Source: Parasulfuritortus cantonensis | GTDB lineage: Bacteria > Pseudomonadota > Gammaproteobacteria > Burkholderiales > Thiobacillaceae | Assembly: GCF_004337445.1 (NCBI RefSeq) | Contig: NZ_SJZB01000042.1 | Span: 124,001 to 188,000, forward strand | Length of the DNA: 64,000 nt | Reading direction: 5' to 3' | Shown: positions 55,301 through 62,674 of the stretch, in pieces | Layout: each line of letters opens with the position of its first letter | How positions within the stretch are numbered: the first letter of the stretch is position 1 | Translations under genes and position numbers: made by a program | The notes under the pieces: generated by a model | Database searches by the model: none | Seen by the model: the letters and a program-made list of their open reading frames with translations, nothing else | What the model was told of the DNA's origin: nothing

Positions 55301-55650
55301 GCCACTGGGCGACCGGCCAGGCCTTCACCGCCACCTCCATGATCGGCGTCATCGCCCTGGCCGGCATCGTGGTGCGCAATTCCCTGCTCCTGATCGACTT
55401 CATCCTCGACTACCGCAAGCAGGGCTACGGTCTGGAGGAAGCGGTGATCGAGGCCGGCGCGGTCCGTTTCCGGCCGATCCTGCTCACCGCCCTGGCGATC
55501 ATCCTCGGCTCCGCCATCATGATCACCGACCCCGTGTTCGGCGGTCTCGCGGTCAGCCTGATCTTCGGCACCTTCGCCTCCACCCTGCTCACCCTGGTGG
55601 TGATCCCGCTGCTCTATTATCTCTGGCAGCGGCGTCTGCAAACCGCCTGA
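52348..55650 (+). CDS. RND efflux pump (AcrB/Hae1-type superfamily)
   Basis: A 1100-residue inner-membrane proton antiporter. A first helix at about 28-48 precedes a large periplasmic loop, then helices 2-7 (about 370-510) including the LGLLVDAAIVVIENIHRHL motif with the conserved acidic residues of the proton path. A second loop and the last helices end in TLLTLVVIPLLYYLWQR. It is slightly longer than AcrB. The substrate is not evident. Context with an SqrR-like regulator and thiol-redox genes suggests export linked to sulfur compounds or thiol stress. Confidence 0.93.
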   Translation: MSEARHDSPMNIAGKLAKAFLTSKLTLLTIIAVTLTGVLALLVTPREYNPQIVVPAANIIVAKPGANTVEVENLIVKPLEAILNAQSGVDHTFGYATNDFGVVTVQFKVGQNQEQSLVKLYNQLMQNMDRIPPGAMQPMVKPINVDDVPIMTLTLSSAQYDDYHMREVAQRVLEQLRNVPGVSFTQIVGGRAHAVNVWLDAQRLDAAGLTLDQVDQMLRGSNVSAPLGELVQDNRARPLRLSGFLGSAEAVGKIVVGVSQTGRPVYLKDVARIEDGAAEIEEATRFAYGPASGKVAGAENPAVTLAIAKKAGTNAVVVANAVLAKLDELKQQAIPAGIEVAVTRNDGAKANEAVNELVSHLGIAIGSVVVILVIFLGWREAGIVTLTVPLILFVVLAVGLAFGQTINRITLFALILSLGLLVDAAIVVIENIHRHLHHGTGDKSFGEVLIEATNEIGNPTNVATIAVILAFIPMAFVTGMMGPFMAPIPFNVPVAMIASIVIAYMVVPWASNLWLRGKATQQALAAKPPLEDAHASSQDPLHRAYVAVIKPLIASRPKRNLTFLVVLGLLIGAMLMPAWQFVRPSGMNGPLSMFGVELKMLPNDNTNTMLVQVDMPAGTALAGTDQVAREVGRILAAYPHVTDYQTFLGLTAPIDFAALVRGDMIKRGQNLAQIRVNLVGKHARSESSHAIADVLNQQFMAVRQRHPTAKIKLYETPPGPPVQAQILAELYGPDYGKLRAAAALVNKDFQDIYGMINADDSVTANAEGYHVHVDTEKALLSGVAPGQVAQLLRNYVSGFAIGTLHTDDAREPVDITVRLPRELRATPETLLSLRVSNPHGMQVPLSAIATVEKVTEAKPIYDRDQHPMVMVGGELLKSSPVYAVLSLDKLLDGQKLDLGDGKGSVTFSTGNLGFVQASPKDVVDYTLLWGGEMRLTLDVFRDLGSAFMVAIVLIYLVLVGYYKSFVLPLVVMGAIPLTLVGVFPGHWATGQAFTATSMIGVIALAGIVVRNSLLLIDFILDYRKQGYGLEEAVIEAGAVRFRPILLTALAIILGSAIMITDPVFGGLAVSLIFGTFASTLLTLVVIPLLYYLWQRRLQTA

Positions 55651-55674
55651 GCGACCATTGAAAGGAACCCTCCG

Positions 55675-55902
55675 ATGACTACCGAACGTGCCCTCCGTGT
55701 CCTGGCCGGCGTCATGATCCTGGTATCCCTGGGCCTGGCCCAGGCCTTCGGCCAGATCGACATCACCCAGATGTCCTGGCTCTGGTTCACCGCCTTCATC
55801 GGCCTCAACCTCCTGCAGTCCGGCTTCACCGGCTTCTGCCCGCCCGAGTCGCTGCTCAAGAAGATGGGCTTCAAGTCGGGCGGTGACGGTGCCTGCGGTT
55901 AA
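55675..55902 (+). CDS. DUF2892 small membrane protein
   Basis: A 75-residue protein with two hydrophobic helices (ALRVLAGVMILVSLGLAQ and LWFTAFIGLNLLQSGFTGF) followed by the F-C-P-P segment typical of DUF2892, the membrane part of YgaP-type sulfurtransferases. A rhodanese gene follows 70 bases on, so a split YgaP-like system is likely. The two cysteines (one in the FCPP segment, one three residues from the C-terminus in GDGACG) may carry sulfur. It begins 24 bases after the pump gene. Confidence 0.88.
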   Translation: MTTERALRVLAGVMILVSLGLAQAFGQIDITQMSWLWFTAFIGLNLLQSGFTGFCPPESLLKKMGFKSGGDGACG

Positions 55903-55972
55903 GGCCGGGGCGCGGTAAGCGGGTAGGCTTGGGTTAGAATTCGCACCCTCAGGAAACGCACCGAGGTATCCG

Positions 55973-56383
55973 ATGGATTTCGTCGTACAAAACATCTGGC
56001 TGATCATGCTGACCGCCGTGTCCGGCTTCATGCTGTTCGGCAGCGGCCTCATGGGCCGGCTGTCCGGCATCAAGCAGGTCGGGCCGCAGGAAGCGGTCAT
56101 GCTGTTCAACCACCAGGACGCCCTGGTCCTCGACGTGCGCGAGCCGTCCGAGTTCAAGGACGGCCACATCACCAAGGCCAAGCTGGTGCCGCTCGGCCAG
56201 CTCAGGAACCAGCTCGGCAGCCTGGAAAAGTACAAGGACAAGCCCGTCGTGGTGGTCTGCCGTACCGGCAGCCGGTCCAGCCACGCCTGCGGCATCCTGC
56301 GCAAGGCCGGCTTCGAGAACGTCAGCAACCTGGCGGGCGGCATCATGGCCTGGGAACAGGCCGGCCTGCCCAAGGAAAAGTGA
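55973..56383 (+). CDS. Membrane-anchored rhodanese
   Basis: A 136-residue protein with an N-terminal helix (NIWLIMLTAVSGFMLFGSGL) and a single rhodanese domain. The active-site loop is CRTGSR with persulfide-forming Cys96, and LVLDVREPSEFKDGHI is the family hallmark. It transfers sulfane sulfur between donors and thiols such as glutathione. The topology of the soluble domain is not certain. It is followed by glutaredoxin and thioredoxin genes, consistent with a thiol/persulfide pathway. Confidence 0.93.
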   Translation: MDFVVQNIWLIMLTAVSGFMLFGSGLMGRLSGIKQVGPQEAVMLFNHQDALVLDVREPSEFKDGHITKAKLVPLGQLRNQLGSLEKYKDKPVVVVCRTGSRSSHACGILRKAGFENVSNLAGGIMAWEQAGLPKEK

Positions 56384-56396
56384 GAGGAAGCGCACC

Positions 56397-56654
56397 ATGC
56401 CCCACGTGAAGATGTACTGCACCGCCGTCTGCCCCTACTGCCAGATGGCCGAGCGCCTGCTCAACAAGAAGGGCGTCACCGACATCGAGAAGATCCGGGT
56501 CGACCTCGAGCCCGCCCGCGGCGAGGAGATGATCCGCATCACCGGCCGCCGCACCGTGCCGCAGATCTACATCGGCGACCGCCACGTCGGCGGCTTCGAC
56601 GATCTCTCGGCCCTGGACGCCGGCGGCGAGCTGGATCCCCTCCTGGCGGCCTGA
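56397..56654 (+). CDS. grxC: Glutaredoxin 3
   Basis: An 85-residue dithiol glutaredoxin. The active site is CPYC (Cys12, Cys15), with the TVPQIYIGDRHVGGFDDL glutathione-binding block. It reduces disulfides and mixed glutathione disulfides using GSH, which fits the gshA-gshB genes about 4 kb downstream. It lies 13 bases after the rhodanese gene. Confidence 0.95.
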   Translation: MPHVKMYCTAVCPYCQMAERLLNKKGVTDIEKIRVDLEPARGEEMIRITGRRTVPQIYIGDRHVGGFDDLSALDAGGELDPLLAA

Positions 56655-56724
56655 GCCGCCCGGCTTGAAATCCGGCGCTCCGGCGCCATCTGCTCCGGCA
56701 ACAGCACATTTGCAGGAGCCAGTC

Positions 56725-57147
56725 ATGGAACTCGTCTGTCCCCACTGCGGGGCCGTCAACCGCGTGCCCGAGCAGCGCCTGGGCGACCAGCCGAAATGCG
56801 GCAAGTGCGGCGGCGCCGTGTTGCCGCCCGCCCCCATCGAGCTGACGGCCGGCAATTTCGAACGCTTCCTGACCCGCGACGGCCTGCCCGTCCTGGTCGA
56901 CTTCTGGGCGCCCTGGTGCGGGCCGTGCCGGCAGTTCGCCCCGACCTTCGCCCAGATGGCCGGGCAGTACGCCGGCGGCGTCCGCTTCGTCAAGGTGAAC
57001 ACCGAGGCCGAACAGGCCCTGGCGGCTCACTACGGCATCCGCAGCATCCCGACCCTGGCCCTGTTCAAGGACGGCCGGGAACTCGACCGCGTGTCGGGCG
57101 CCCTGCCCGGGCCGCAACTCGCCGCCTGGCTGCGCCAACACCTGTAA
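56725..57147 (+). CDS. trxC: Thioredoxin 2 (zinc-finger thioredoxin)
   Basis: A 140-residue TrxC-type thioredoxin. The N-terminal zinc site has CPHC (Cys5, Cys8) and CGKC (Cys25, Cys28). The thioredoxin domain has FWAPWCGPC (Cys65, Cys68) and the cis-proline region SIPTLALFKDGRE. The start MELVCPHCG is set by the zinc motif. It is a cytoplasmic disulfide reductase often induced by oxidative stress. It belongs to the same gene run as rhodanese and glutaredoxin. Confidence 0.95.
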   Translation: MELVCPHCGAVNRVPEQRLGDQPKCGKCGGAVLPPAPIELTAGNFERFLTRDGLPVLVDFWAPWCGPCRQFAPTFAQMAGQYAGGVRFVKVNTEAEQALAAHYGIRSIPTLALFKDGRELDRVSGALPGPQLAAWLRQHL

Positions 57148-57167
57148 GGCCGTAACCTGGAAGCGGC

Positions 57168-57173
57168 TATAAT
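57168..57173 (+). promoter_or_regulatory. TATAAT box upstream of secB
   Basis: An exact TATAAT 36 bases before the secB start. No good -35 hexamer is visible at the usual spacing, so promoter function is only suggested. Confidence 0.4.
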
Positions 57174-57209
57174 CACCCGCTTATCCCCATCCACAACCGG
57201 AACGCGAAA

Positions 57210-57674
57210 ATGAGCGAACAAGAACAGGCGGCCATGCCGGTCTTCAACATCGAGAAGATCTACATCAAGGACATGTCCGTCGAGGTACCCAACGCCCCGG
57301 CGATCTTCCTCGAGCAGGGCCAGCCCAAGATCGACGTGCAACTGCGCAACAACAGCGAGGCGATCGAGAACGGCATCTACCAGACCGTGCTCACCGCCGA
57401 GGTCACCGCCAAGATCAACGACAAGACCGCCTTCGTGGTCGAGGTCCAGCAGGCCGGCATCTTCCGCGCCCAGAACATCCCCCAGGAGGCCCTGGAGCCG
57501 ATGCTGGCGGTCGGCTGCCCGAACATCCTGTTCCCCTACCTGCGCGAAGCCGTTTCCGATGCCGTCGGCCGGGCCGGCTTCCCGTCCCTGTACATGCAGC
57601 CGGTGAACTTCGAGGCCATGTACCTGCAGCAACGCGCGCAGGCGCAACAGGCCCAGCAACAACAAGCCAGCTGA
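57210..57674 (+). CDS. secB: Protein-export chaperone SecB
   Basis: A 154-residue cytoplasmic tetrameric chaperone that keeps preproteins unfolded and hands them to SecA. MPVFNIEKIYIKDMSVEVPNAP at the start and GCPNILFPYLREAVSDAVGRAGFPSLYMQPVNFEAMY are family signatures (20-residue cores readable). The C-terminal tail is Gln/Ala-rich. The order grxC-secB-gpsA is conserved in proteobacteria. gpsA follows after 10 bases. Confidence 0.97.
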   Translation: MSEQEQAAMPVFNIEKIYIKDMSVEVPNAPAIFLEQGQPKIDVQLRNNSEAIENGIYQTVLTAEVTAKINDKTAFVVEVQQAGIFRAQNIPQEALEPMLAVGCPNILFPYLREAVSDAVGRAGFPSLYMQPVNFEAMYLQQRAQAQQAQQQQAS

Positions 57675-57684
57675 TCCCGGCGCC

Positions 57685-58659
57685 ATGAAGATCGCGGTCT
57701 TGGGGGCCGGCGCCTGGGGCACCGGCCTGGCCATCCAGCTCGCCGGCGCCGCCGACGTGGTGCTCTGGACCCGCAATCCCGAGCACGCGGCCCGGATTGC
57801 CGAGGACGGCACCAACGCCCGCTATCTGCCGGGCTATGCCCTGACCGGCCTCGGCGTGACCTCGGACCTGGCCGAGGCGATCCGTGCGGCGGACTACCTG
57901 GTCAGTGCGGTGCCGACCTCGGGTTTCCGCGACCTGCTGCGCCAGACCCGCGGCGTCGGCACGCCCCTGGTGTGGCTGTGCAAGGGCTTCGAAAACGGCA
58001 CCATGAAGCTGCCCCATCAGGTGGTGGCCGAGGAGTGGCCGGAGCGCGAGGACGTCGCCGCGTTGTCGGGCCCCAGCTTCGCCCAGGAGGTCGCCGCCGG
58101 CCAGCCGGCCGCGCTCACCCTGGCCGCCTTCGACGGCGAATTCGCGCGCCGTGCTGCGCACGACCTGCACCGCCCCCGCCTGCGTCTGTATTCGAGCAGC
58201 GACCTGCCCGGGGTCGAGGTCGGCGGCGCGATCAAGAACGTCATCGCCATCGCCGCCGGCATCTCGGACGGCCTCGGGTTCGGCCTCAACGCGCGCGCCG
58301 CCCTGCTCACCCGCGGCCTGGCCGAGATCAGCCGCCTCGGCCTGCAATTGGGTGGCCGCCAGGAGACCTTCATGGGCCTGTCCGGCATGGGCGACCTCAT
58401 ACTCACCTGCACCGGCGACCTGTCGCGCAACCGCCGGGTCGGCCTGCGCCTCGCCCAGGGCGAAAGCCTGGAGGGCATCCTGCGCGAGTTGGGTCACGTC
58501 GCCGAGGGCGTCACCACGGCGCGCGAGGTCGGCCGCCTGGCCGTCAAGCTGGGCGTCGAGATGCCCATCGTCGAGGCCGTGCGCCGCATCCTCGACCAGG
58601 ACCTGCCGCCGCGCGAGGCGGTCGCCGGTCTGCTCAACCGCGAACTGCGCGACGAGTAA
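57685..58659 (+). CDS. gpsA: Glycerol-3-phosphate dehydrogenase [NAD(P)+]
   Basis: A 324-residue enzyme reducing dihydroxyacetone phosphate to sn-glycerol 3-phosphate for phospholipid synthesis. The Rossmann motif is GAGAWGTGLA (residues 7-16). The catalytic lysine region GGAIKNVIAIAAGISDGL and LSGPSFAQEVA are intact. It is the last gene of the secB-gpsA pair. Confidence 0.96.
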   Translation: MKIAVLGAGAWGTGLAIQLAGAADVVLWTRNPEHAARIAEDGTNARYLPGYALTGLGVTSDLAEAIRAADYLVSAVPTSGFRDLLRQTRGVGTPLVWLCKGFENGTMKLPHQVVAEEWPEREDVAALSGPSFAQEVAAGQPAALTLAAFDGEFARRAAHDLHRPRLRLYSSSDLPGVEVGGAIKNVIAIAAGISDGLGFGLNARAALLTRGLAEISRLGLQLGGRQETFMGLSGMGDLILTCTGDLSRNRRVGLRLAQGESLEGILRELGHVAEGVTTAREVGRLAVKLGVEMPIVEAVRRILDQDLPPREAVAGLLNRELRDE

Positions 58660-58738
58660 GCCCTGTTCCCGGTGCGGCAATGCCGCAACGTGGCGGCTGA
58701 CACGGCTGGGCCGGCATCCCCCGGATTGCATGCGTGGC

Positions 58739-58756
58739 ATATTACTTTGGTAATAT
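58739..58756. promoter_or_regulatory. Perfect palindrome upstream of the diguanylate cyclase gene
   Basis: ATATTAC, a TTTG spacer and GTAATAT: a 7-bp perfect inverted repeat 32 bases before the start codon, an operator-like arrangement in a GC-rich context. Confidence 0.6.
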
Positions 58757-58788
58757 CTACTCAATCCATTCACCCCCCGGGTCGGCAG

Positions 58789-59811
58789 ATGTCGCTACGC
58801 TTCATTCAGCATTCCTTCGGCCAGGCCGATGGCCTCGCCAAGCGGGCGCTCGAGTTGCTGGTCGCCCGGAGCATTCCCCCTTCGCCGCTCAACTTCACCG
58901 TGGCGTACGAGTATTTCGGGGGCATCAACCCCGAGCTGACGGCCGCCCTGGACAAGCTGCTGGCGGGTGACGAGGCGGTCGACGCCTACGTGCTGCGCGA
59001 TCTGTACGAGCGCCACGTCGCCTCCGACCAGTACAAGAACCTGCGCGGCATGGGCGACGACCTGCAGACCCTGCTGAGCAGCCTGGTCCAGAGCGTCAGC
59101 GAGGCCGGCACCGGCGTGGCGGTGTTCGGCGCCACCGTGGCCCGCCACATGGGTTCGCTGCACGGTGCCAACGGTCCGGACGCGGTGCGCGCCATCGCCG
59201 CCGACCTGCTCGCCGCCACGGCCGACATCCAGACCCGCAACCGCACCCTGCAGGAACGCCTGGAAGAGACCCACAAGGAGACCGAGAGCCTGCGCAAGGA
59301 GTTGGAGCAGCATCGCCGCGAGGCCCTGATCGATCCGCTCACCGGCCTGTACAACCGGCGCGCCCTGGAATCCCGGTTGGACGAATGGCAGGTCCGCCCG
59401 CTCGCCGTGGTGATGCTGGACATCGACCACTTCAAGCGCATCAACGACAGCTACGGCCACGCGGTCGGCGACGTCGTCATCCGCAACGTCGCCGACACCC
59501 TGCGCAAGTGCGTGCGCGGCGACGACTTCGCCGTCCGCTACGGCGGCGAGGAGTTCGTCGTCCTGCTGCCCGACACGGGCCTGGACGGCGCCATCAAGGT
59601 GGCGGAAACGATCCGCAAGCGGATCGAGGCCCTACGCCTGGTGCGCCGCCAGGACAACTTCACCCTGGCCCCGTTCACCATCTCGGCCGGCGTCGCCGAA
59701 CGCCGAGGCGGCGACGACCACGACAGCCTGTTCCAGCGCGTCGACGCGGCCCTGTACGAGTCGAAGTCGCGCGGCCGCAACTGCGTCACCCACGAAGGCC
59801 AGTTGCACTGA
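58789..59811 (+). CDS. Diguanylate cyclase (GGDEF) with novel-looking N-terminal region
   Basis: A 340-residue soluble protein. The C-terminal GGDEF domain (about 180-338) has active-site GGEEF (252-256) and an intact inhibitory I-site RGDD nine residues upstream, so it should make cyclic di-GMP with product inhibition. The N-terminal 140 residues (FGQADGLAKRALELLVARSIPPSPLNF and NFTVAYEYFGG) are helical and lack PAS, GAF or membrane segments. A coiled coil joins the halves. The start at 58789 is preferred because upstream sequence is unlike protein. A perfect palindrome precedes it. Confidence 0.9.
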   Translation: MSLRFIQHSFGQADGLAKRALELLVARSIPPSPLNFTVAYEYFGGINPELTAALDKLLAGDEAVDAYVLRDLYERHVASDQYKNLRGMGDDLQTLLSSLVQSVSEAGTGVAVFGATVARHMGSLHGANGPDAVRAIAADLLAATADIQTRNRTLQERLEETHKETESLRKELEQHRREALIDPLTGLYNRRALESRLDEWQVRPLAVVMLDIDHFKRINDSYGHAVGDVVIRNVADTLRKCVRGDDFAVRYGGEEFVVLLPDTGLDGAIKVAETIRKRIEALRLVRRQDNFTLAPFTISAGVAERRGGDDHDSLFQRVDAALYESKSRGRNCVTHEGQLH

Positions 59812-59824
59812 CTGCCGCGGCGGC

Positions 59825-60289
59825 TCAGGCGCCGCCCGCGAAGTCCTGCTGCCGCCAGGCCTCGTAGACCACGACGGCGGCCGAATTCGACAGGTTCAGG
59901 CTGCGGCTGTGTGCCAGCATGGGCAGGCGCAGGCGCCGTTCGGCGGCGAACTCGGCCAGGATTCCGGCCGGCAGGCCGCGGCTCTCCGGCCCGAACAGAA
60001 AGACATCGCCGGGCCGGAAGGCAACCCGGTCGTGGCGCGTGCTGCCCTTGGTCGTCAGGGCGAACAGCCGCTTCCCGGCCAAGGCCGCGCGCGCCGCCGG
60101 CCAATCGTCGTGCACGACCAGGCTGGCGTATTCGTGGTAGTCCAGGCCGGCCCGCCGCAACTGGGCGTCCTCCAGCGTGAAGCCGAGCGGCCGGACCAGG
60201 TGCAGGCGGCAGCCGGTGTTGGCGGCCAGGCGGATGATGTTGCCGGTGTTGGGCGGAATCTCGGGCTGGTAGAGGACGATCTCGAACAT
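59825..60289 (-). CDS. trmL: tRNA (cytidine/uridine-2'-O-)-methyltransferase TrmL
   Basis: A 154-residue SPOUT methyltransferase modifying the wobble nucleotide of tRNA-Leu isoacceptors with SAM. It has MFEIVLYQPEIPPNTGNIIR at the start, the motif FLFGPESRGLP and the knot motif LNLSNSAAVVVYEAWRQ. The start at 60289 is set by the family N-terminus; an upstream in-frame ATG at 60379 would add an unlike extension. It is convergent with the diguanylate cyclase gene and divergent from gshA. Confidence 0.95.
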   Translation of the reverse strand: MFEIVLYQPEIPPNTGNIIRLAANTGCRLHLVRPLGFTLEDAQLRRAGLDYHEYASLVVHDDWPAARAALAGKRLFALTTKGSTRHDRVAFRPGDVFLFGPESRGLPAGILAEFAAERRLRLPMLAHSRSLNLSNSAAVVVYEAWRQQDFAGGA

Positions 60290-60390
60290 GGCGGACGCGC
60301 TCGCGTTGCGGTCCGCCATTATCCCGGCGCGGGCCGCGCTCGGGTGCAACATTCGGGTAAACTTACGCCCCTCGTTCATCGACGTCTCGC

Positions 60391-61692
60391 ATGGTCCCCA
60401 ACCTCACCACGGCGCTCACCGGTCCCCTTCTGGACCTGGAAAAACACGTCATCGCCGCCCAGCCGGCCATCGAACACTGGTTCCGCAGCCGCTGGCAGGA
60501 ACACGCCACGCCCTTCTACTCCTCGGTCGACCTGCGCAACGCCGGCTTCAAGCTGGCACCGGTCGACACCAACCTGTTCCCGGGCGGCTTCAACAACCTG
60601 AATCCGGCCTTCCTGCCCCTGGCCGTGCAGGCCGCCCAGGTGGCGGTGGAGAAGATGTGCACCTCGGCGCAGCGTTTCCTGATCATCCCCGAGAACCACA
60701 CCCGCAACGCCTTCTACCTGCAGAACGTCGCCACCCTGGCCCAGATCATCCGCAAGGTCGGCATCACGGTGCGCCTGGGCAGCCTGATTCCGGACCTCAA
60801 GGAGCCCCTCATCCTGGACCTGCCGGACGGCGGCGTGATCAAGCTGGAACCGGTGCGGCGCGAGGGCAACCGCATCATGGTGGGCGACTTCAACCCCTGC
60901 GCAGTGCTGCTCAACAACGACCTCTCCGCCGGCATCCCGGACATCCTCAAGGGCCTCGACTCCGACCAGACCCTGCTGCCGCCCCTGCACGCCGGCTGGG
61001 CGGTGCGGCGCAAGTCCAACCACTTCCGCGCCTACGCCGACCTGGCGCGCGCCTTCGCCCAGGTGGTCGGTATCGACCCCTGGCTGATCGACCCCTACTA
61101 CGCGGTCTGCGGCGAGGTCGACTTCCAGGCCCGCGAGGGTGAGGAATGCCTGGCGACCCACGTCAGCGAGACCCTGGAGCGGGTGCGCGCCAAGTACCGG
61201 GAATACGGTATCGACAAGGAGCCCTTTGTCATCGTCAAGGCCGATGCTGGCACCTACGGCATGGGCATCCTGACCGCCAAGAGCGCGGACGACGTGCGCG
61301 ACCTCAACCGCAAGACCCGCAACAAGATGGCCGTGGTCAAGGAAGGCCTGGCGGTCGACAAGGTGCTGGTCCAGGAGGGCGTCTACACCTATGAGTCGCT
61401 CAACGCCGCCGTGGCCGAGCCGGTGGTCTATATGATCGACCACTTCGTCGTCGGCGGTTTCTACCGCGTCCATACCGGCCGGGGCGTCGACGAGAACCTG
61501 AACGCCCCGGGCATGCACTTCGTGCCGCTCGCCTTCGAGCAGTCCTGCTCGCTGCCGGACTCCAACGCCCGTCCGGACGCGCCCGCCAACCGTTTCTACA
61601 CCTACGGCGTCCTCGCCCGCCTGGCCGCGTTGGCGGCGGCGGTCGAGCTGGAGGACACCGATCCCGAGTTCCACCCCGAGGTGGTGCTGTGA
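60391..61692 (+). CDS. gshA: Glutamate-cysteine ligase (ferrooxidans-type GshA)
   Basis: A 433-residue enzyme catalysing the first step of glutathione synthesis. It belongs to the TIGR02049-like type found in betaproteobacteria and Acidithiobacillus and unlike E. coli GshA. Diagnostic blocks are YSSVDLRNAGFKLAPVDTNL, FPGGFNNLN, FLIIPENHTRN and IVKADAGTYGMGI. It lies 31 bases upstream of gshB in one operon with apbE. Glutathione supply fits the glutaredoxin and rhodanese genes nearby. Confidence 0.93.
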   Translation: MVPNLTTALTGPLLDLEKHVIAAQPAIEHWFRSRWQEHATPFYSSVDLRNAGFKLAPVDTNLFPGGFNNLNPAFLPLAVQAAQVAVEKMCTSAQRFLIIPENHTRNAFYLQNVATLAQIIRKVGITVRLGSLIPDLKEPLILDLPDGGVIKLEPVRREGNRIMVGDFNPCAVLLNNDLSAGIPDILKGLDSDQTLLPPLHAGWAVRRKSNHFRAYADLARAFAQVVGIDPWLIDPYYAVCGEVDFQAREGEECLATHVSETLERVRAKYREYGIDKEPFVIVKADAGTYGMGILTAKSADDVRDLNRKTRNKMAVVKEGLAVDKVLVQEGVYTYESLNAAVAEPVVYMIDHFVVGGFYRVHTGRGVDENLNAPGMHFVPLAFEQSCSLPDSNARPDAPANRFYTYGVLARLAALAAAVELEDTDPEFHPEVVL

Positions 61693-61723
61693 GCCTGCCT
61701 CCGCGGCGCGAGGCGTCCCGCTG

Positions 61724-62674
61724 ATGGACATCCTGTTCGTCGCCGACCCGCTCGCCGGCTTCACGCTCTACAAGGACTCCACCTACGCCATGATGGCCGA
61801 GGCGGCACGGCGCGGCCACGGCCTCTGGGCCTGCGAGCCCGAGGACCTGGCCTGGCGCGGCGGCCGGGTGGCCGGCCGGGTGCGCGACGTGCGCCTGCAC
61901 GCCCAGGCGCGCCAGGGCGACTGGTGCGCGGCCGGCGCCGCCGCCTGGCGCGACCTGGCCGACTTCGGTGCCGTCCTGATGCGCAAGGACCCGCCCTTCG
62001 ACGAGGCCTACCTCAACGCCACCTACCTGCTCGAGATGGCCGAGCGCGACGGCGCCCGCATCTTCAACCGGCCCGGCGCCCTGCGCGACTACAACGAGAA
62101 GCTGGCCATCGCCCGCTACCCGCAGTTCATCGTCGCCAGCCTGGTGTCGAGCCGGCCGGACGAGATTCGCGCCTTCCTGGCCGAGCAGGGCGACATCGTC
62201 GTGAAGCCGCTCAACGCCATGGGCGGCAGCGGCATCTTCCGCCTGCGCCCCGGCGACGCCAACCTGGGGGCCATCCTGGAGACCGCCACCGGGCTCGGCC
62301 GGCGCCAAGTCATGGCGCAGCGCTACATCCCCGAGATCGCCGCCGGCGACAAGCGCATCCTGCTCATCGCCGGCGTCCCGGTACCCTACGCCCTGGCCCG
62401 CATCCCGGCCCCGGGCGAGACGCGCGGCAACCTGGCGGCCGGCGGTACCGGCGTGGCGCAGCCGCTCTCGGAGCGCGACCGGGCGATCGCCGCCGCCCTG
62501 GGCCCGGCCCTGGCGGCGGACGGCCTCCTGCTGGTCGGCCTCGACGTCATCGGCGACTGGCTGACCGAGATCAACGTCACCAGCCCGACCTGCTTCCGCG
62601 AGATCACCGCCCAGACCGGCTGCGACGTCGCCGCCCTGTTCGTCGACGCCCTGGAAAGGCAGGTGGCGGCGTGA
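61724..62674 (+). CDS. gshB: Glutathione synthase
   Basis: A 316-residue ATP-grasp enzyme joining gamma-glutamylcysteine and glycine. MDILFVADPLAGFTLYKDST, the NRPGALRDYNEKLAI segment, the ATP-grasp GDIVVKPLNAMGGSGIF and DVIGDWLTEINVTSPTCFRE are present. It is full length. Its stop overlaps the GTG start of apbE by four bases (GTGA). Confidence 0.96.
   Translation: MDILFVADPLAGFTLYKDSTYAMMAEAARRGHGLWACEPEDLAWRGGRVAGRVRDVRLHAQARQGDWCAAGAAAWRDLADFGAVLMRKDPPFDEAYLNATYLLEMAERDGARIFNRPGALRDYNEKLAIARYPQFIVASLVSSRPDEIRAFLAEQGDIVVKPLNAMGGSGIFRLRPGDANLGAILETATGLGRRQVMAQRYIPEIAAGDKRILLIAGVPVPYALARIPAPGETRGNLAAGGTGVAQPLSERDRAIAAALGPALAADGLLLVGLDVIGDWLTEINVTSPTCFREITAQTGCDVAALFVDALERQVAA

Noticed and set aside
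51214..56373. A 1719-codon open frame on the minus strand across the efflux operon
   Set aside because: It is antisense to five well-supported genes, is rich in Gly/Asp/His/Val as expected of a third-position GC shadow, and has no domain-like sequence.
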